Below are positions 54,597-64,000 of a DNA stretch of 64,000 nt, piece after piece (position 1 is the first letter of the stretch; each line of letters opens with the position of its first letter). Position numbers and translations under genes: made by a program. The DNA lies in contig CM043959.1 in the NCBI GenBank assembly GCA_014529385.2, positions 55,715,253-55,779,252 of the forward strand, in the 5' to 3' direction. The stretch is from Adiantum capillus-veneris. Its lineage: Eukaryota; Streptophyta; Polypodiopsida; Polypodiales; Pteridaceae. The notes under the pieces were generated by a model, which made no database searches, was not told where the DNA came from, and saw only the letters and a list, made by a program, of their open reading frames with translations.

Positions 54597-55639
54597 GGAA
54601 GGGCCACACACTCGTAACATTTGATTTGAATGTTAGGACACCCACAATGATTGGAGGAAAAAAATTAGGCTTAGTATAATCCCATATAATGTTTTTGAGA
54701 TTTATGTCTAATTGTGAATGCCTTTTATCACGGACGAGGAAGCGGCTTGCTGAGAAAAAGAAGATAGGACCTTGATAGAAATATAGTGTACTTGCCAAAA
54801 TGTTCAAGTATGTTTTGGGTCACAGTGTGCATATGTTATATTGATTAGAGACCCTTGTGCAAAGGGTATGTCAAGGTCTGCATGTTTTCTTTTTTAGTTA
54901 ATTCAATCAAGCTCTTAAGAGTATTTTTTAAAAGAAGAAACTACAAAGGTTAGAGAACATAAATTAACGTTTAGAGAATCTACAAAGAGTAGAGAAGTTT
55001 AGTGCAAAAATCTTCAAATATAGTAAATTTGCCTCTAAAATGTTTGAAAAAAGGTATGGTGTCGTGCAGCTCCGCTCCCATGCTAAAAAATATGTCAAGA
55101 AGATGCAAATCAAGCTTATTGAAAGCCTACTTGATTAATGGTCAGTGATCAGGGCTTGATAACAAGCCAAGTTTAATGATTAATGTATGCCTAATGAGGC
55201 TTAAAAAGGCCAACATATGTCTTAATGATGTCAAAAACGAGTATGCTTGAAGTGAGCATAGATGGAAGATTATGATCTAGAACTGCAATGCTTGAAGTGC
55301 TCTACCAGCCTGTCTTTACAGCTCGTCGATTGGAGCTACGGTGAAGAAGTTATGGCAGTTTAAAGTTCAAGTCGATTGCAGATCCGTACCAGATTGGGCA
55401 ACTGCAGCTGAGGTGACAAAAATGGATTGAATGCACGGGCCTGAAGTGCACACTTTGTGGAGAGCATGGGTATTTACAGATCAGCGATCGGAGTTCCGGT
55501 TGCCAAGATATTAGCCGAGCCGTTAAAGATTCGTCGGGGGCCGGCTCTGTACCAGTTCGATCCGCTCAATCGGTGTTTCGTCTGGGAATTTTGAGCAGCA
55601 ACAAGGGTTTTGAATACAACAGAATAAGTCCTTGAGATA
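54056..55639. other. Intergenic; (CT)25 at 54543-54592, otherwise nothing recognised
   Basis: The 208-residue minus-strand frame at 54181-54807 runs through the CT microsatellite and has no domain. The rest is AT-rich to about 55250. From about 55260 the composition becomes more gene-like and leads into the PPR relic. Confidence 0.6.
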
Positions 55640-56110
55640 GCTGTGCTTTAATCGATATGTACGCCAAATTTGATGCCTACTGCATTACCTTGGCCGATAT
55701 GTACGCCAATGTCCGCCCAATGTTGGCCGACGGTAGTCGTAATTGGCAATGCCTGGCTAGTATGATACTCTTTGACTGAATGTGATGTGAGACCTTACGT
55801 CAAATGCAATCACTTATACTTGAATCTTGTGGGCATGTGGCACTATTCAAGACTTTTACGACATCGAAATTCATGAAGGTATTGTTAGCTAAGGACTACT
55901 GGGAGAAATAATCTGTTCTTGGCAATGCTTTGGTCGCCATGTTTGCCCAAATGTGGTGCCTTTATAATATGAAAGCACAAAAAGCTCTTGATGAGCTTAT
56001 CATCCGAAATGACGTATCATGGAGTGCATTGAGTGTAGAGAATTTGACTTTGCCGGCGCCTTGGTTAAATTGCATGCCAAATGTGGTACCCTTATGAATG
56101 AAGGGTCGCC
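55640..56110 (+). pseudogene. Degenerate pentatricopeptide-repeat (PPR) gene fragment
   Basis: Plus-strand reading in shifting frames gives three recognisable plant PPR helices: CALIDMYAKFDAY near 55645-55685, LGNALVAMFAQ ... KAQKALDELIIRNDVSWSAL at 55918-56028, and GALVKLHAKCGTL at about 56055-56095. These match the ALIDMYAKCG and VFDEMP-x-RNVVSW blocks of organelle-targeted PLS-class PPR proteins that bind RNA. Stops and frameshifts separate them, and no start, PPR array or E/DYW end is present. Confidence 0.72.
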
Positions 56111-57477
56111 CACCTATGAGCTTAAAGGAGGTTTGGCCGCCCAAGGGTCGCCCAAGAGTTGTTTTATAAGGGTAAGTGGGAAAAAGAACAAGGGGAAAAG
56201 AAAGAAAGCGTGCAGCAGTGACGGGCGACGCATGCAAGAGTCGGAGGAGCTCGCGTAGGCTGGCTCGGGCTTCAGACAATGTAGGCCAAGAAGGGAAAAG
56301 TGCTTAGAATCTCGGTGCGCTTCATTTCGGGCCAAGTCGCGGCGGATTTTGTGTTGGTCAGCTCCGAGCTTGCCACATCATGGCAGTCGCTCCCATGCCA
56401 CGTCAGTCATGGCGCCGTGACTGCGCGGTGGGGCAAAAAAAAAAAGAGGGCTATTATAAGGGAGGGCATCAACGAAGGAAAATAAGGCTCGTAAAACGAG
56501 TAGAAAGCGAAGAAGAGAAGAGCAGGCAAGAGGGTTACGAGGGGGGAAGGCTCGGGAAAAATATAGCTCCCTCTCTCTCGCTCTCATGCTCGGCAAGCAA
56601 AAGCTCTCTCTCTGTCTCCCCCCCTCTCATCCTCGACTAACAAAGAAGGAAGGGAGAAGAAGGGTTTTGGAGGGAGCTCGACAAGACAAAGGAAGCAGAA
56701 GGAGCTTGCACAAGGGCGTTCTCTTTCTCTCTCTCTCAAGCTTGAACAAAGGGCTCGTTCTTTCTCTCGGCCATAAGCAGGTAGGAGGTAGGAAGGGAGC
56801 TCACTCAAGAGTGGACTCGGGCGACCAAGAAAAAGAGCAAGCAAGGTTCTCGGCATAAATCATTTCGTTCTCTAACCAAGGTATTACGGGAGGATATAGC
56901 AAGGGCACATGAAGCAAGCAAGGAAATTTGTGTGACAAGGGATACTTGAAAAGAGGTAATCAAAGGTATACATAGCTTGAAGGCAATAAAAATCAAGTCG
57001 ATTAAAGAAGAAACTTGAAGCTCGTAAGCGGTAATTAAGGCAGAGTAAAGCATATAAAGCAGGGAGCATGAAAATTGAAGCAGCGAATAGAATTGAAACT
57101 TGTAGATTCCAAGGCAATTGAAGAAAATAATTCAAAGACAGTATAAAGTGACAGGAGGACATTTCCAAAACCCTCATCATATAGAGATTGAATTAACATT
57201 CTTTTAAGTCCGGTGTCGTTAACGGCCCGGTTAATTCTGTAAAGCAGGAGCCTAAACTCCTAGTTAGCAGATGATCCAAGTGACGGCGCTGTTAACAGCC
57301 CGCCTTGGCGTAAGGACTAAGTTGTACTCAAAGTAATATTCAATTAATTGATGATTGCGGTGATTGGCAGAGCTGTCATTGTCTCTTGTTCTCTCTCTTT
57401 CACACCTCCCACAGCCAGAGGTCCGGTGCCTGCCCAGCTCACGTAGCGAACACATATGCCCAACTCACGTAGCTCCT
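56111..57477. other. No gene recognised
   Basis: Purine-rich plus strand with repeated CTCTCTC patches (56560-56760). A possible plus-strand TATA-like CTATTATAAGG lies at 56451. GTTAACGGCCCGG and GTTAACAGCCCGC, two similar short sequences, sit about 75 bases apart at 57217 and 57292. None of the short frames shows a domain. Confidence 0.5.
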
Positions 57478-57800
57478 ACGCCGCCCCCGCCCCCTTGCCC
57501 CCCCCCACCCAAGCTGCGGCCTTTGCCCGCCCCCGCCTCCGCTATCCCCTTGCCCCCCCCCGCCCTCCCCCCCCACCCAAGCTGCAGCCTTCGCCCGCCG
57601 CCTCCGCCCCCCTGGCACCTTGCCCCGCTCGCCTGCCCCCGTCTCCATTGTCCCCTTGCACCTTGCCCCACCCGCTCCTGCGCCCCCTTGCCCGCCCCCC
57701 CCAAAACCTCCGCCCCCACCCAACCTCCACCTCCGTCCCTACTGGCGGCCCAGCACGCAAAACCCGGCCGCCCATTGCCCTGGTCTCTCTCCCTCCGCCC
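57478..57800. repeat. Extreme C-rich low-complexity tract
   Basis: About 320 bases almost devoid of A and poor in G on the plus strand, with at least eight runs of five or more C. A ~100-bp segment containing CACCCAAGCTGC(A/G)GCC(T/C)T is repeated. The proline-rich and glycine-rich frames on either strand are compositional artefacts. Confidence 0.85.
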
Positions 57801-58152
57801 CCCCTTGCGTTAGTGCCTTGCTTCTGTCTACGCAAAACGCTCCAGCCCGTGATCACACACACAGTCACAAATAAATATTTTGTAACCTTTTTTTTTAATA
57901 TTTCAATGTTTTAATATTAATTTTTTAAATCAATAAAATAATATTAATTTTAAATTTATAACGGCTACTTATCAGACATGAGTATATAATCAATTTGCTT
58001 TAGCTTATACAATGTGATCTTGTGCTTAATTATTTGCTTAGCATATTATTATGGCTTGCTCTTTATTTTTCTTGGGTAAAGAGTTTTCTTATCCTTTTTA
58101 CAATGGTAAATTCATAATATCTGAATCATTTCTTTTAGAATAAATTTCTCCA
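57801..58152. other. AT-rich upstream region of transposase-like gene
   Basis: Very AT-rich (57880-58150); a candidate promoter region for the gene at 58153, but no single convincing TATA box can be chosen among many. Confidence 0.4.
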
Positions 58153-61100
58153 ATGCAATTTACAACTTTAGATGTTGTTATCAAAGTAGGTGATATTGAA
58201 ATGAATTTGCCTCTTGAGAGGACTCTCAACAATTTGGGTGAATTCATCTATGTATTGGATGAGCAGCTTTCACGTAAATACAAAGTCAACGTATCTCATC
58301 AAACACAGTATGCCGGCTCACCTAGCATGATTCCCATTTCCATTGTGGATAGTCCGTCAAAGATGCAATTCGGTCCAAAGGAGTTAATAGATCTATGTAC
58401 CCCCCCCTCGAGTTTTGCCCTTAAACAGCTTCAAAAGGAGTACAAGACAAAAGCTCTTATAGGCCGAGAAGAAGGGCACATTGACAAAGCTGTTAATGCA
58501 AATCAAAGTAGTGGAAAAAGTTACAGAGATTCCAAGGTCTTACAATGGAGATCTCGTTCTAGAATTTCCACCTACCATGGGAAAGTTGCACCATATGGAT
58601 GCGATGGAGCATAAGTATGATCCTCATTTGTGGTCGAAGCCTACTACATCCAATATTGTATTTGTAGGTGTAGTGCGTCTTAGTCATTGCATAGGATCTC
58701 TCAAGTGCATGAATGAAAAATGTGTCCGCTTGGTTAATTACCATATTCCCAATACAAGTCAGTTCAACGGGTACATACAAAAGGAAACTGGACCTGAGGA
58801 ATATTGTAAGATTGGAGATAAGAGCCTTACATACCATTTTTGTAAGGCAATTTCTTTTTGTATTGCAACATGTGATTGTGTAGTATACTATGTCATGCCA
58901 TCCGATGAGACTGCCACTAGAGTCATGATTCATTGTGGCACACATCGACACGATGTGCGCAGCGGCACATCCAAAACACTAACGGACAACACCAAGCTGA
59001 TGGTGCAAAGGATTTTGACTGTTGATCCACACGCAGGAGCCAGGAAGGTTCAAATGTGTTTGACAAAAGAAATTATAAGTACAACACTTCTTCGCAACAA
59101 CACCAACGAAGGTATTTTAGACGAGCAACAGCTATTTGCAATCACTGAGGAGTTGGGCCCATTGGTGCAAGATAACTGGTATGAGCATTTCCTAGATTCT
59201 TATTTCAATGCAAAACTCTATGCTAAATTATTTTTTAATCTAAACACTTTTAACATTGGCAGGTTTCGGAGGTCAGTATCTATTTTACGTAGAGGGGTTG
59301 ACAAAGAATCTTTTGGCATTGATGCACTCCTAAAACTGAAGCGAGACTGCACATGTGAGTTTTTCCATGGAAGCCGGTTTCCTGGTCAAGGTATGGAGGG
59401 GGAGAAATGTTATGTCTTCAAAATGTCCACAATTGGTCCAGCATCTGGTGTGGACCTAGTCAACCGAATGAGACAAGATCGGGATGGTGATCTTCGACAT
59501 GCATGGATCCAGTTTGATCACACCAGACGTGTTAACGATTGGGTGACTATGGCCTGTCATGTCTATGATCCAAGGTACATGGCCTATCTTAAGAGCTTTG
59601 TGGCTTTCCATTTACTCTCTCTAAAACAATTTGTTTGCAGCATGCAGGACCTTTCGACTATTGCAACTTGTGAAATGAAACAGGAAGACATGGAAACGCA
59701 ATGTTTGTTTTGGGAGTGCCTTAATGATGTAATGATATCATGTGGGTGTGACAAAGCAAATTTCTTTGGCTACATGGCTGATGAAGCTCAAGCAAATTGG
59801 AATGCAATTCGAAATGTTTTCAATGGTGGTGACAAGACCAATACAATGAGCGGCCGAGAGCGTTCTTGTCTTTTCCATTGGAAGCAAAGCTTGAATCAAC
59901 ACACAATGAAGTATGTGGTGAAAGCTTCTCAACACACACACAAAGAAATGTGTGGGAAGTGGAGGCAAGCACCAACAAAAGAGGTTGTAGCAGCAGAGGC
60001 TCGTCTGATATGCCAATGGTGGCGTAACGGTCATTGCATAGACCGTAACATTCCATACATGGATTCATGGCTTAGTTGGTGGGAAATTCGTATTGCACAT
60101 TGGGGTGGCATTATGACATGCGTAGAAAGTAGCTCTTATGGACCAAACACTCCATGCACTAACCTTGCGGAGAGAAAGCATGGCAGTTGGCTAGCAGGGG
60201 AGGGTTTCCGTAAACGCATATCATTATATGATGCATGTACAACCGACCTTGCACATTCCATCTTACAGAGCACAAAGGCCATTTCATACAGCCATGGAAA
60301 ACACATTGGGAAGGGTCCATCAATACAAAAGCTTACGGAACGCCATGAAAAACGTCCTAGCCAAGTGATTAGAGCAGTGAATGCGGCTACTGAGGGCACT
60401 CCAATGTATAAACAACCAACTCCATTAACAGGAGATAAGGAGACATCAAGGCCAAAACGGAAGCCAAATGAGGTTATCAACATGGAAGATGATGCATCAC
60501 GTAGGCTTGAGTACAACTCGGTCACCAAAGATCGCAAGAAGTGTGGAAGACCACGTAAGATCAACTTTGCAGAAGAAGGGATATCACAAACCCCAAAACT
60601 AAGTATAGGTTCTAGTGGGCAGTATGTAGTTGAGCGCAAGGTCAATGAGGCAATGTGGGCCATACGTCGAACTCCACAAGGTAGTAGGGTCACACGTAGC
60701 GGCACACCAAGAGGCGGACGCAGGTGTGGATGCAGTATAGCAGGTTCTAGCCTTGGTATACCAGCCCCATCGTTTGAAGGATATCGAAAACATCCAAATG
60801 GTGTGGTGCGTCAATGGTTTTGGTTTTGTCCGGATCATGTCTTGCATTGTCATATAGTAGACCAGAACATTGAGCCGCAGCCTCTTCATCCACCACACAC
60901 TTGGCCCGTGCATGTGGGCACCAACCTATCGGAGGATGAGGTGCAAATATTGCATGAAGGAGGGTATCAAGTGGAGCTAAGCAAAGAAGGAGTATCTAAT
61001 GTAACGCCAGTTGCTCAAGAACAAAATATGACAAACTCTCCTTTCAAGTCAAAAGATGCATCCACTCCTGAAGGCAGTGCAAGAGCCACAATGCGAGATG

Positions 61101-61492
61101 GTCTACGTGTACGGTATCGGACTTCCATTTCCGAGGATGTTGCTCGCAAGATCAGTCTAGCACTAGCCCTGAGAGCGAAGGTCGTAGAAGAGATATGTGC
61201 AGCAGATGGTGTTAGTGAGGTCTTCAAACTAGAGACGAACAGTGAAGATGGTCATGTCGGGATGTACAAAGTTTGTATTAGCAACCAGCCATCGTGCACA
61301 TGCCCAGACTTCATGGAACGGGTGTCAAAGCAAAAACCATATCTTGCATGTAAACATTTGTATTTTATTTATCTGCGTGTGCTAGGGCTAAGCCAAAATG
61401 AGAACATGTTTATCCATCAACCAATCCTGGCAGATGTTGATATGTTCAGGGCACTGAGTCGAAGCCGGACTTATCCAGACATGGATGCATAG
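58153..61492 (+). pseudogene. SWIM-finger transposase-like gene (MULE/KDZ type), one frameshift
   Basis: The N-terminal frame 58153-58480 (MQFTTLDVVIKVGDIEMN) passes by a frame change between about 58430 and 58481 into a 1003-residue frame ending at 61492. In the latter, residues 127-157 show a C-x3-C...H-x3-H-x-H cluster (CIATCDC ... HCGTHRH) like WRKY-GCM1 fingers. Candidate acidic triad: FDHTRRVNDW (346), YMADEAQANW (434), TNLAERKHGSW (563), spaced as in Mutator-like transposases. A basic GRPRK stretch lies near 690, and a SWIM finger CTCPDF...LACKH at 938-959. The long clean frame suggests recent activity or a domesticated gene; the frameshift may be real, an intron or a sequence error. 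Terminal repeats were not found. The superfamily is uncertain. Confidence 0.68.
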
Positions 61493-61745
61493 CATTTGAC
61501 AATGCTCACTTTTTCTTAGTATGCTTTACCTAAACAATTGTACTACTTTCTAATTTTATCTTAGGATGGTCACATTGGGATACATTCATTTGCAACTTTT
61601 TTTCATATTTGAGTACTGGTTGTTTATGTGTCAAATCGTGTATAAAATAATATAGTATTACCACAATAGCTATAAATTGCCATAGCTTGAGTTATTTTTG
61701 TGAAAGCGTCCACTAGCTTCCTAGCACACCTCTCCTTCTTTCACG
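61493..61745 (+). other. Spacer between transposase-like gene and small ORF
   Basis: 253 bases, AT-rich, no gene. It could hold the promoter of the next ORF. Confidence 0.5.
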
Positions 61746-62087
61746 ATGTCCGACGACGATCTTGAGAGTAAAATAAAGTCTGCGTGGGATGCCATGGAAG
61801 CCATTCCAAACGGAGAGGCATTGTATGGAGCCGACTGGTTTCGTCAGGCTCTCAAGGCAACCATCAACGTGTATCACCTCTATCAATGCCGCAAGGAACT
61901 CAATATGCAGAGCTTAATCAATTTGAACGAGACGGGACAACTAGCTTTCTCTTGCTGGAAGAAGATTGGGCTCATCACAGAGGAGGATGAGGAGGAAATG
62001 AGGCAGCAGCTAAGCAACGTGGTGAATCTTAATATGCCAATCAAAGGGAGCACATCAACTACTAAAACCGGGCCTTCCAGAAGATGA
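61746..62087 (+). CDS. 113-residue ORF of unknown function next to transposase
   Basis: ATG at 61746 (MSDDDLESKIKSAWDAMEAI), uninterrupted, ending TKTGPSRR. Acidic N-terminus, a central region with Trp, Tyr, Cys and His (YGADWFRQALKATINVYHLY), an acidic EEDEEEMRQQ stretch and a basic Ser/Thr tail. No family recognised. Same strand and 250 bases behind the transposase-like gene, so it may be a second gene of the same transposon or a neighbouring host gene. An AATAAAA signal lies about 30 bases after the stop. Confidence 0.55.
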   Translation: MSDDDLESKIKSAWDAMEAIPNGEALYGADWFRQALKATINVYHLYQCRKELNMQSLINLNETGQLAFSCWKKIGLITEEDEEEMRQQLSNVVNLNMPIKGSTSTTKTGPSRR

Positions 62088-62213
62088 ACACTTTTTGTTT
62101 ATGTGATGCAAGTTTAATAAAATGTAACTTTTTTATTATTAATGGGAGTTCTTGTTTTAAGTACCCTTGTCTATATTGTTTTTGAAACAATTTGTCTAGC
62201 TTCCATACCTTTG

Positions 62214-62214
62214 A

Positions 62215-62247
<33 letters not shown>

Positions 62248-62267
62248 AAAGAGAGAGATAGAGATAG
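62214..62267. repeat. (CT)n(ATCT)n with inverted (GA) flank
   Basis: CT run, ATCT repeats, then AAAGAGAGAGATAGAGATAG, forming a short inverted repeat. It marks the boundary with the copia fragment. Confidence 0.9.
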
Positions 62268-62484
62268 TCCACAAAGAGGAAGAGGGAATATTTTTAGGAA
62301 TCTGCTCACCTGATTCCTACAAAGCGCTTGCCGGAAACTGCTCGCCTAGAAATATCCCCCCCTCTAGCCTGCTCATTTTCAGCCCTTTCCTCATCAAGTA
62401 CATCATGTACATCTGCATCAATAATAGGCTGATCTAAAACATTTTCAAAAACCCCCATAGGCTGTACATTTGACTCATTGGAAT

Positions 62485-63523
62485 TTACATCCGTATTTCC
62501 ACCACTGAAAGAGGCAACAAAGTGTCATAAATGTCATGTGAGCTTACATTACTGTCTCTAGTACATGACAGCAAGGGCTGAACAGAATCTTCCACAAACA
62601 CTACATCCCGTGAAACCAGAATACGTTTTGTTTGCGGATGATACAATCTGTAACCTTTTCTTTCTGCACTATAACCAACAAAAATACATTTGACAGCCTT
62701 ATCATCCAATTTTCTGCGCGCGCGGCACTTGTTGCACCAAAGCATATGCCAAACATCCAAAAACACGTATGTGCTCAATAGAAGGCTTTCTATCATGCCA
62801 TGCTTCATATGGAGTAATAGACTGCAAAGCTTTTGTAGGACACCTGTTAAGTACATAAGTGGCACACATGATGGCCTCAAGCCAAAAAGAATGTGGCAAA
62901 GGTTGACTTTTGACCATACATCGTGCCATTTCCATCAGTGACCTATTTTTCCTCTCAGCAACACCATTTTGCTGAGGTGTATAAGGCACTATACATTGGT
63001 GTTTTATCCCATGACTAGCCAGAAATGCATTAAATTCATGAGACATATAATCCCCCCCTCGATCGGAACGGAGGGTGTCCATAGTACATTTCGAGACATT
63101 TTCAGCCATAGCCAAAAATTGTTTGAAGCACATTAAAAATTCGGACTTTGCTTTAAACCGAAATACCCATGCATGCTTGGAGTAATCATCAATGAAAGTC
63201 ACGAAGTACAGGTAATTGCCCAAGAACGGAGTTTGCATGGGCCCACAAACATCACTATGCACAAGCTGCAACCTGCATGTGGCCCTAACTGAACCATCCT
63301 TTGGAAACTTAGAATGCTGCATTTTACCCAGAATACAGCCTTCACAAACATGTTTGACAGGTGCTTCAAGAGGCGGCAAAGAAGCAACCATATCATATTT
63401 TTTCAAACGCGGCAAACTGGCAAAATTCAGATGACCAAAACGTGCATGCCAAAGTTTTGCATCTGAAATAGCCCTTGAATCTGTAACAGCATTTGCAAAA
63501 TTTTGTCCACACTTGTCATACAA
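62485..63523 (-). pseudogene. Copia pre-integrase and integrase, frameshifted
   Basis: LWHARFGHLNFASL (GAG-pre-integrase block, near 63440), CEGCILGKMQ (zinc-binding Cys pair), LVHSDVCGPM (first Asp), TLRSDRGGDYMS (second Asp), QQNGVAERKNRSL (Glu), so the DDE triad is intact. A frameshift near 62720-62760 separates it from the IFVGYSAERKGYRL block in frame 62485-62880. Inserts copia cDNA in the nucleus; this copy is broken. Confidence 0.92.
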
Positions 63524-64000
63524 AGTGACTTATACAGCCCACGGCACAAAAGCCCAGATGCAACAATTTCATCACCAAAACTGAGATCATGAACTGTACA
63601 TCTGTCATCCACAAGTTTGACTACAAGTCCAAGTCTAGCAAGCGCGGATACAGACAAGAGATTCTTCTTGATCCCAGGTACATAAAGTGCATCAACCAGT
63701 GTGAAGGAACTTTCATTGGCAGCAGTGAACACAATCTTTCCAACTCCCTGAACTGGATAAGAAGCGTTGTTGGCACAAGTGACTGAATTCCCATGAGGGA
63801 CAGACTCGAGAGAGGTAAACAATTCACTATGTGAGATAATGTGCTTTGTAGCACCACTGTCGAAATACCACACATGTGAATCTGCAGCAACTGACAAGCA
63901 TGCATCATGGACAGCAGGATTGTAAGTGCACTCTGCGCTAAAAGCCCATTCTGCATCAACATCAGCATTACAGTCTCCTTTCACAGAAGACTCAACAATG
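63524..64000 (-). pseudogene. Copia protease, broken and partial
   Basis: WYFDSGATKHI (active-site DSGA) near 63850, followed by LYVPGIKKNLLSVSAL, the standard copia protease signature. The frame 63427-63984 shifts by one base near 63520 before the integrase part. The gag portion lies outside the window. Confidence 0.9.

Larger units (their letters stand above)
62270..64000 (-). mobile_element. Ty1/copia element, minus strand, runs off the window
   Basis: Protease, pre-integrase and integrase in copia order (integrase before RT) on the minus strand. The left end breaks off in the linker between integrase and RT, at the microsatellite near 62267; RT, RNase H and the 3' LTR are missing. Gag and the 5' end lie beyond 64000. 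Confidence 0.88.

Noticed and set aside
54181-54807. 208-residue minus-strand ORF
   Set aside because: It spans a CT microsatellite read as Arg-Glu repeats; the flanking parts have no recognisable domain.
57364-57914. Proline-rich and glycine-rich ORFs on both strands
   Set aside because: Overlapping open frames in all phases of a C-rich tract are compositional; no start context or domain supports any of them.

Overview
The window is nuclear DNA from a flowering plant; the species cannot be told. The evidence is eukaryotic gene structure (GT-AG introns in a CACTA transposase), plant-type Ty3/gypsy and Ty1/copia retrotransposons primed by tRNA-iMet and tRNA-Asp, a degenerate plant-type PPR gene and long dinucleotide microsatellites. 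It is an accessory, nested-transposon region. I see no intact conventional host gene, no tRNA or rRNA gene and no CRISPR array.

Layout. 1-10139: an LTR element without recognisable pol (large-retrotransposon-derivative type). Its broken coding region is split by a foldback/MITE-like inverted repeat, which is itself split by a CACTA (En/Spm) transposon at 4623-8668 with ATT target duplications. 10140-15600: a decayed minus-strand Ty3/gypsy element. 15613-15801 with 21086-21093: a short minus-strand ORF separated from its TATA box by a 5.1 kb non-autonomous LTR element (15884-20980, here called S). 21589-25654: 5' half of a chromovirus (copy a). 25655-28044 plus 41578-43505: a decayed minus-strand gypsy element (D), split by a complete 13.5 kb gypsy element (E, 28045-41577) with GTTGT target duplications, near-identical LTRs and an uninterrupted 3115-residue polyprotein. 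43513-54013: rearranged chromovirus copies b and c, with a 645-bp solo LTR inside c. 55640-56110: PPR relic. 57478-57800: extreme C-rich tract. 58153-62087: a SWIM-finger transposase-like gene and a small companion ORF. 62270-64000: a minus-strand Ty1/copia fragment that runs off the window.

Most interesting system: E and D, two distinct but related gypsy families, both encode a second aspartic-protease-like domain downstream of integrase, followed by a tail with about four W-x-P-K motifs. The non-autonomous element S has lost nearly all of gag and all of the canonical protease, RT, RNase H and integrase, yet keeps this extra protease plus tail as an in-frame fusion to the polyprotein N-terminus. 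This points to a conserved post-integrase accessory module. D also has two tandem H2C2 zinc modules before its integrase core. All protein assignments come from motif reading, not database searches.
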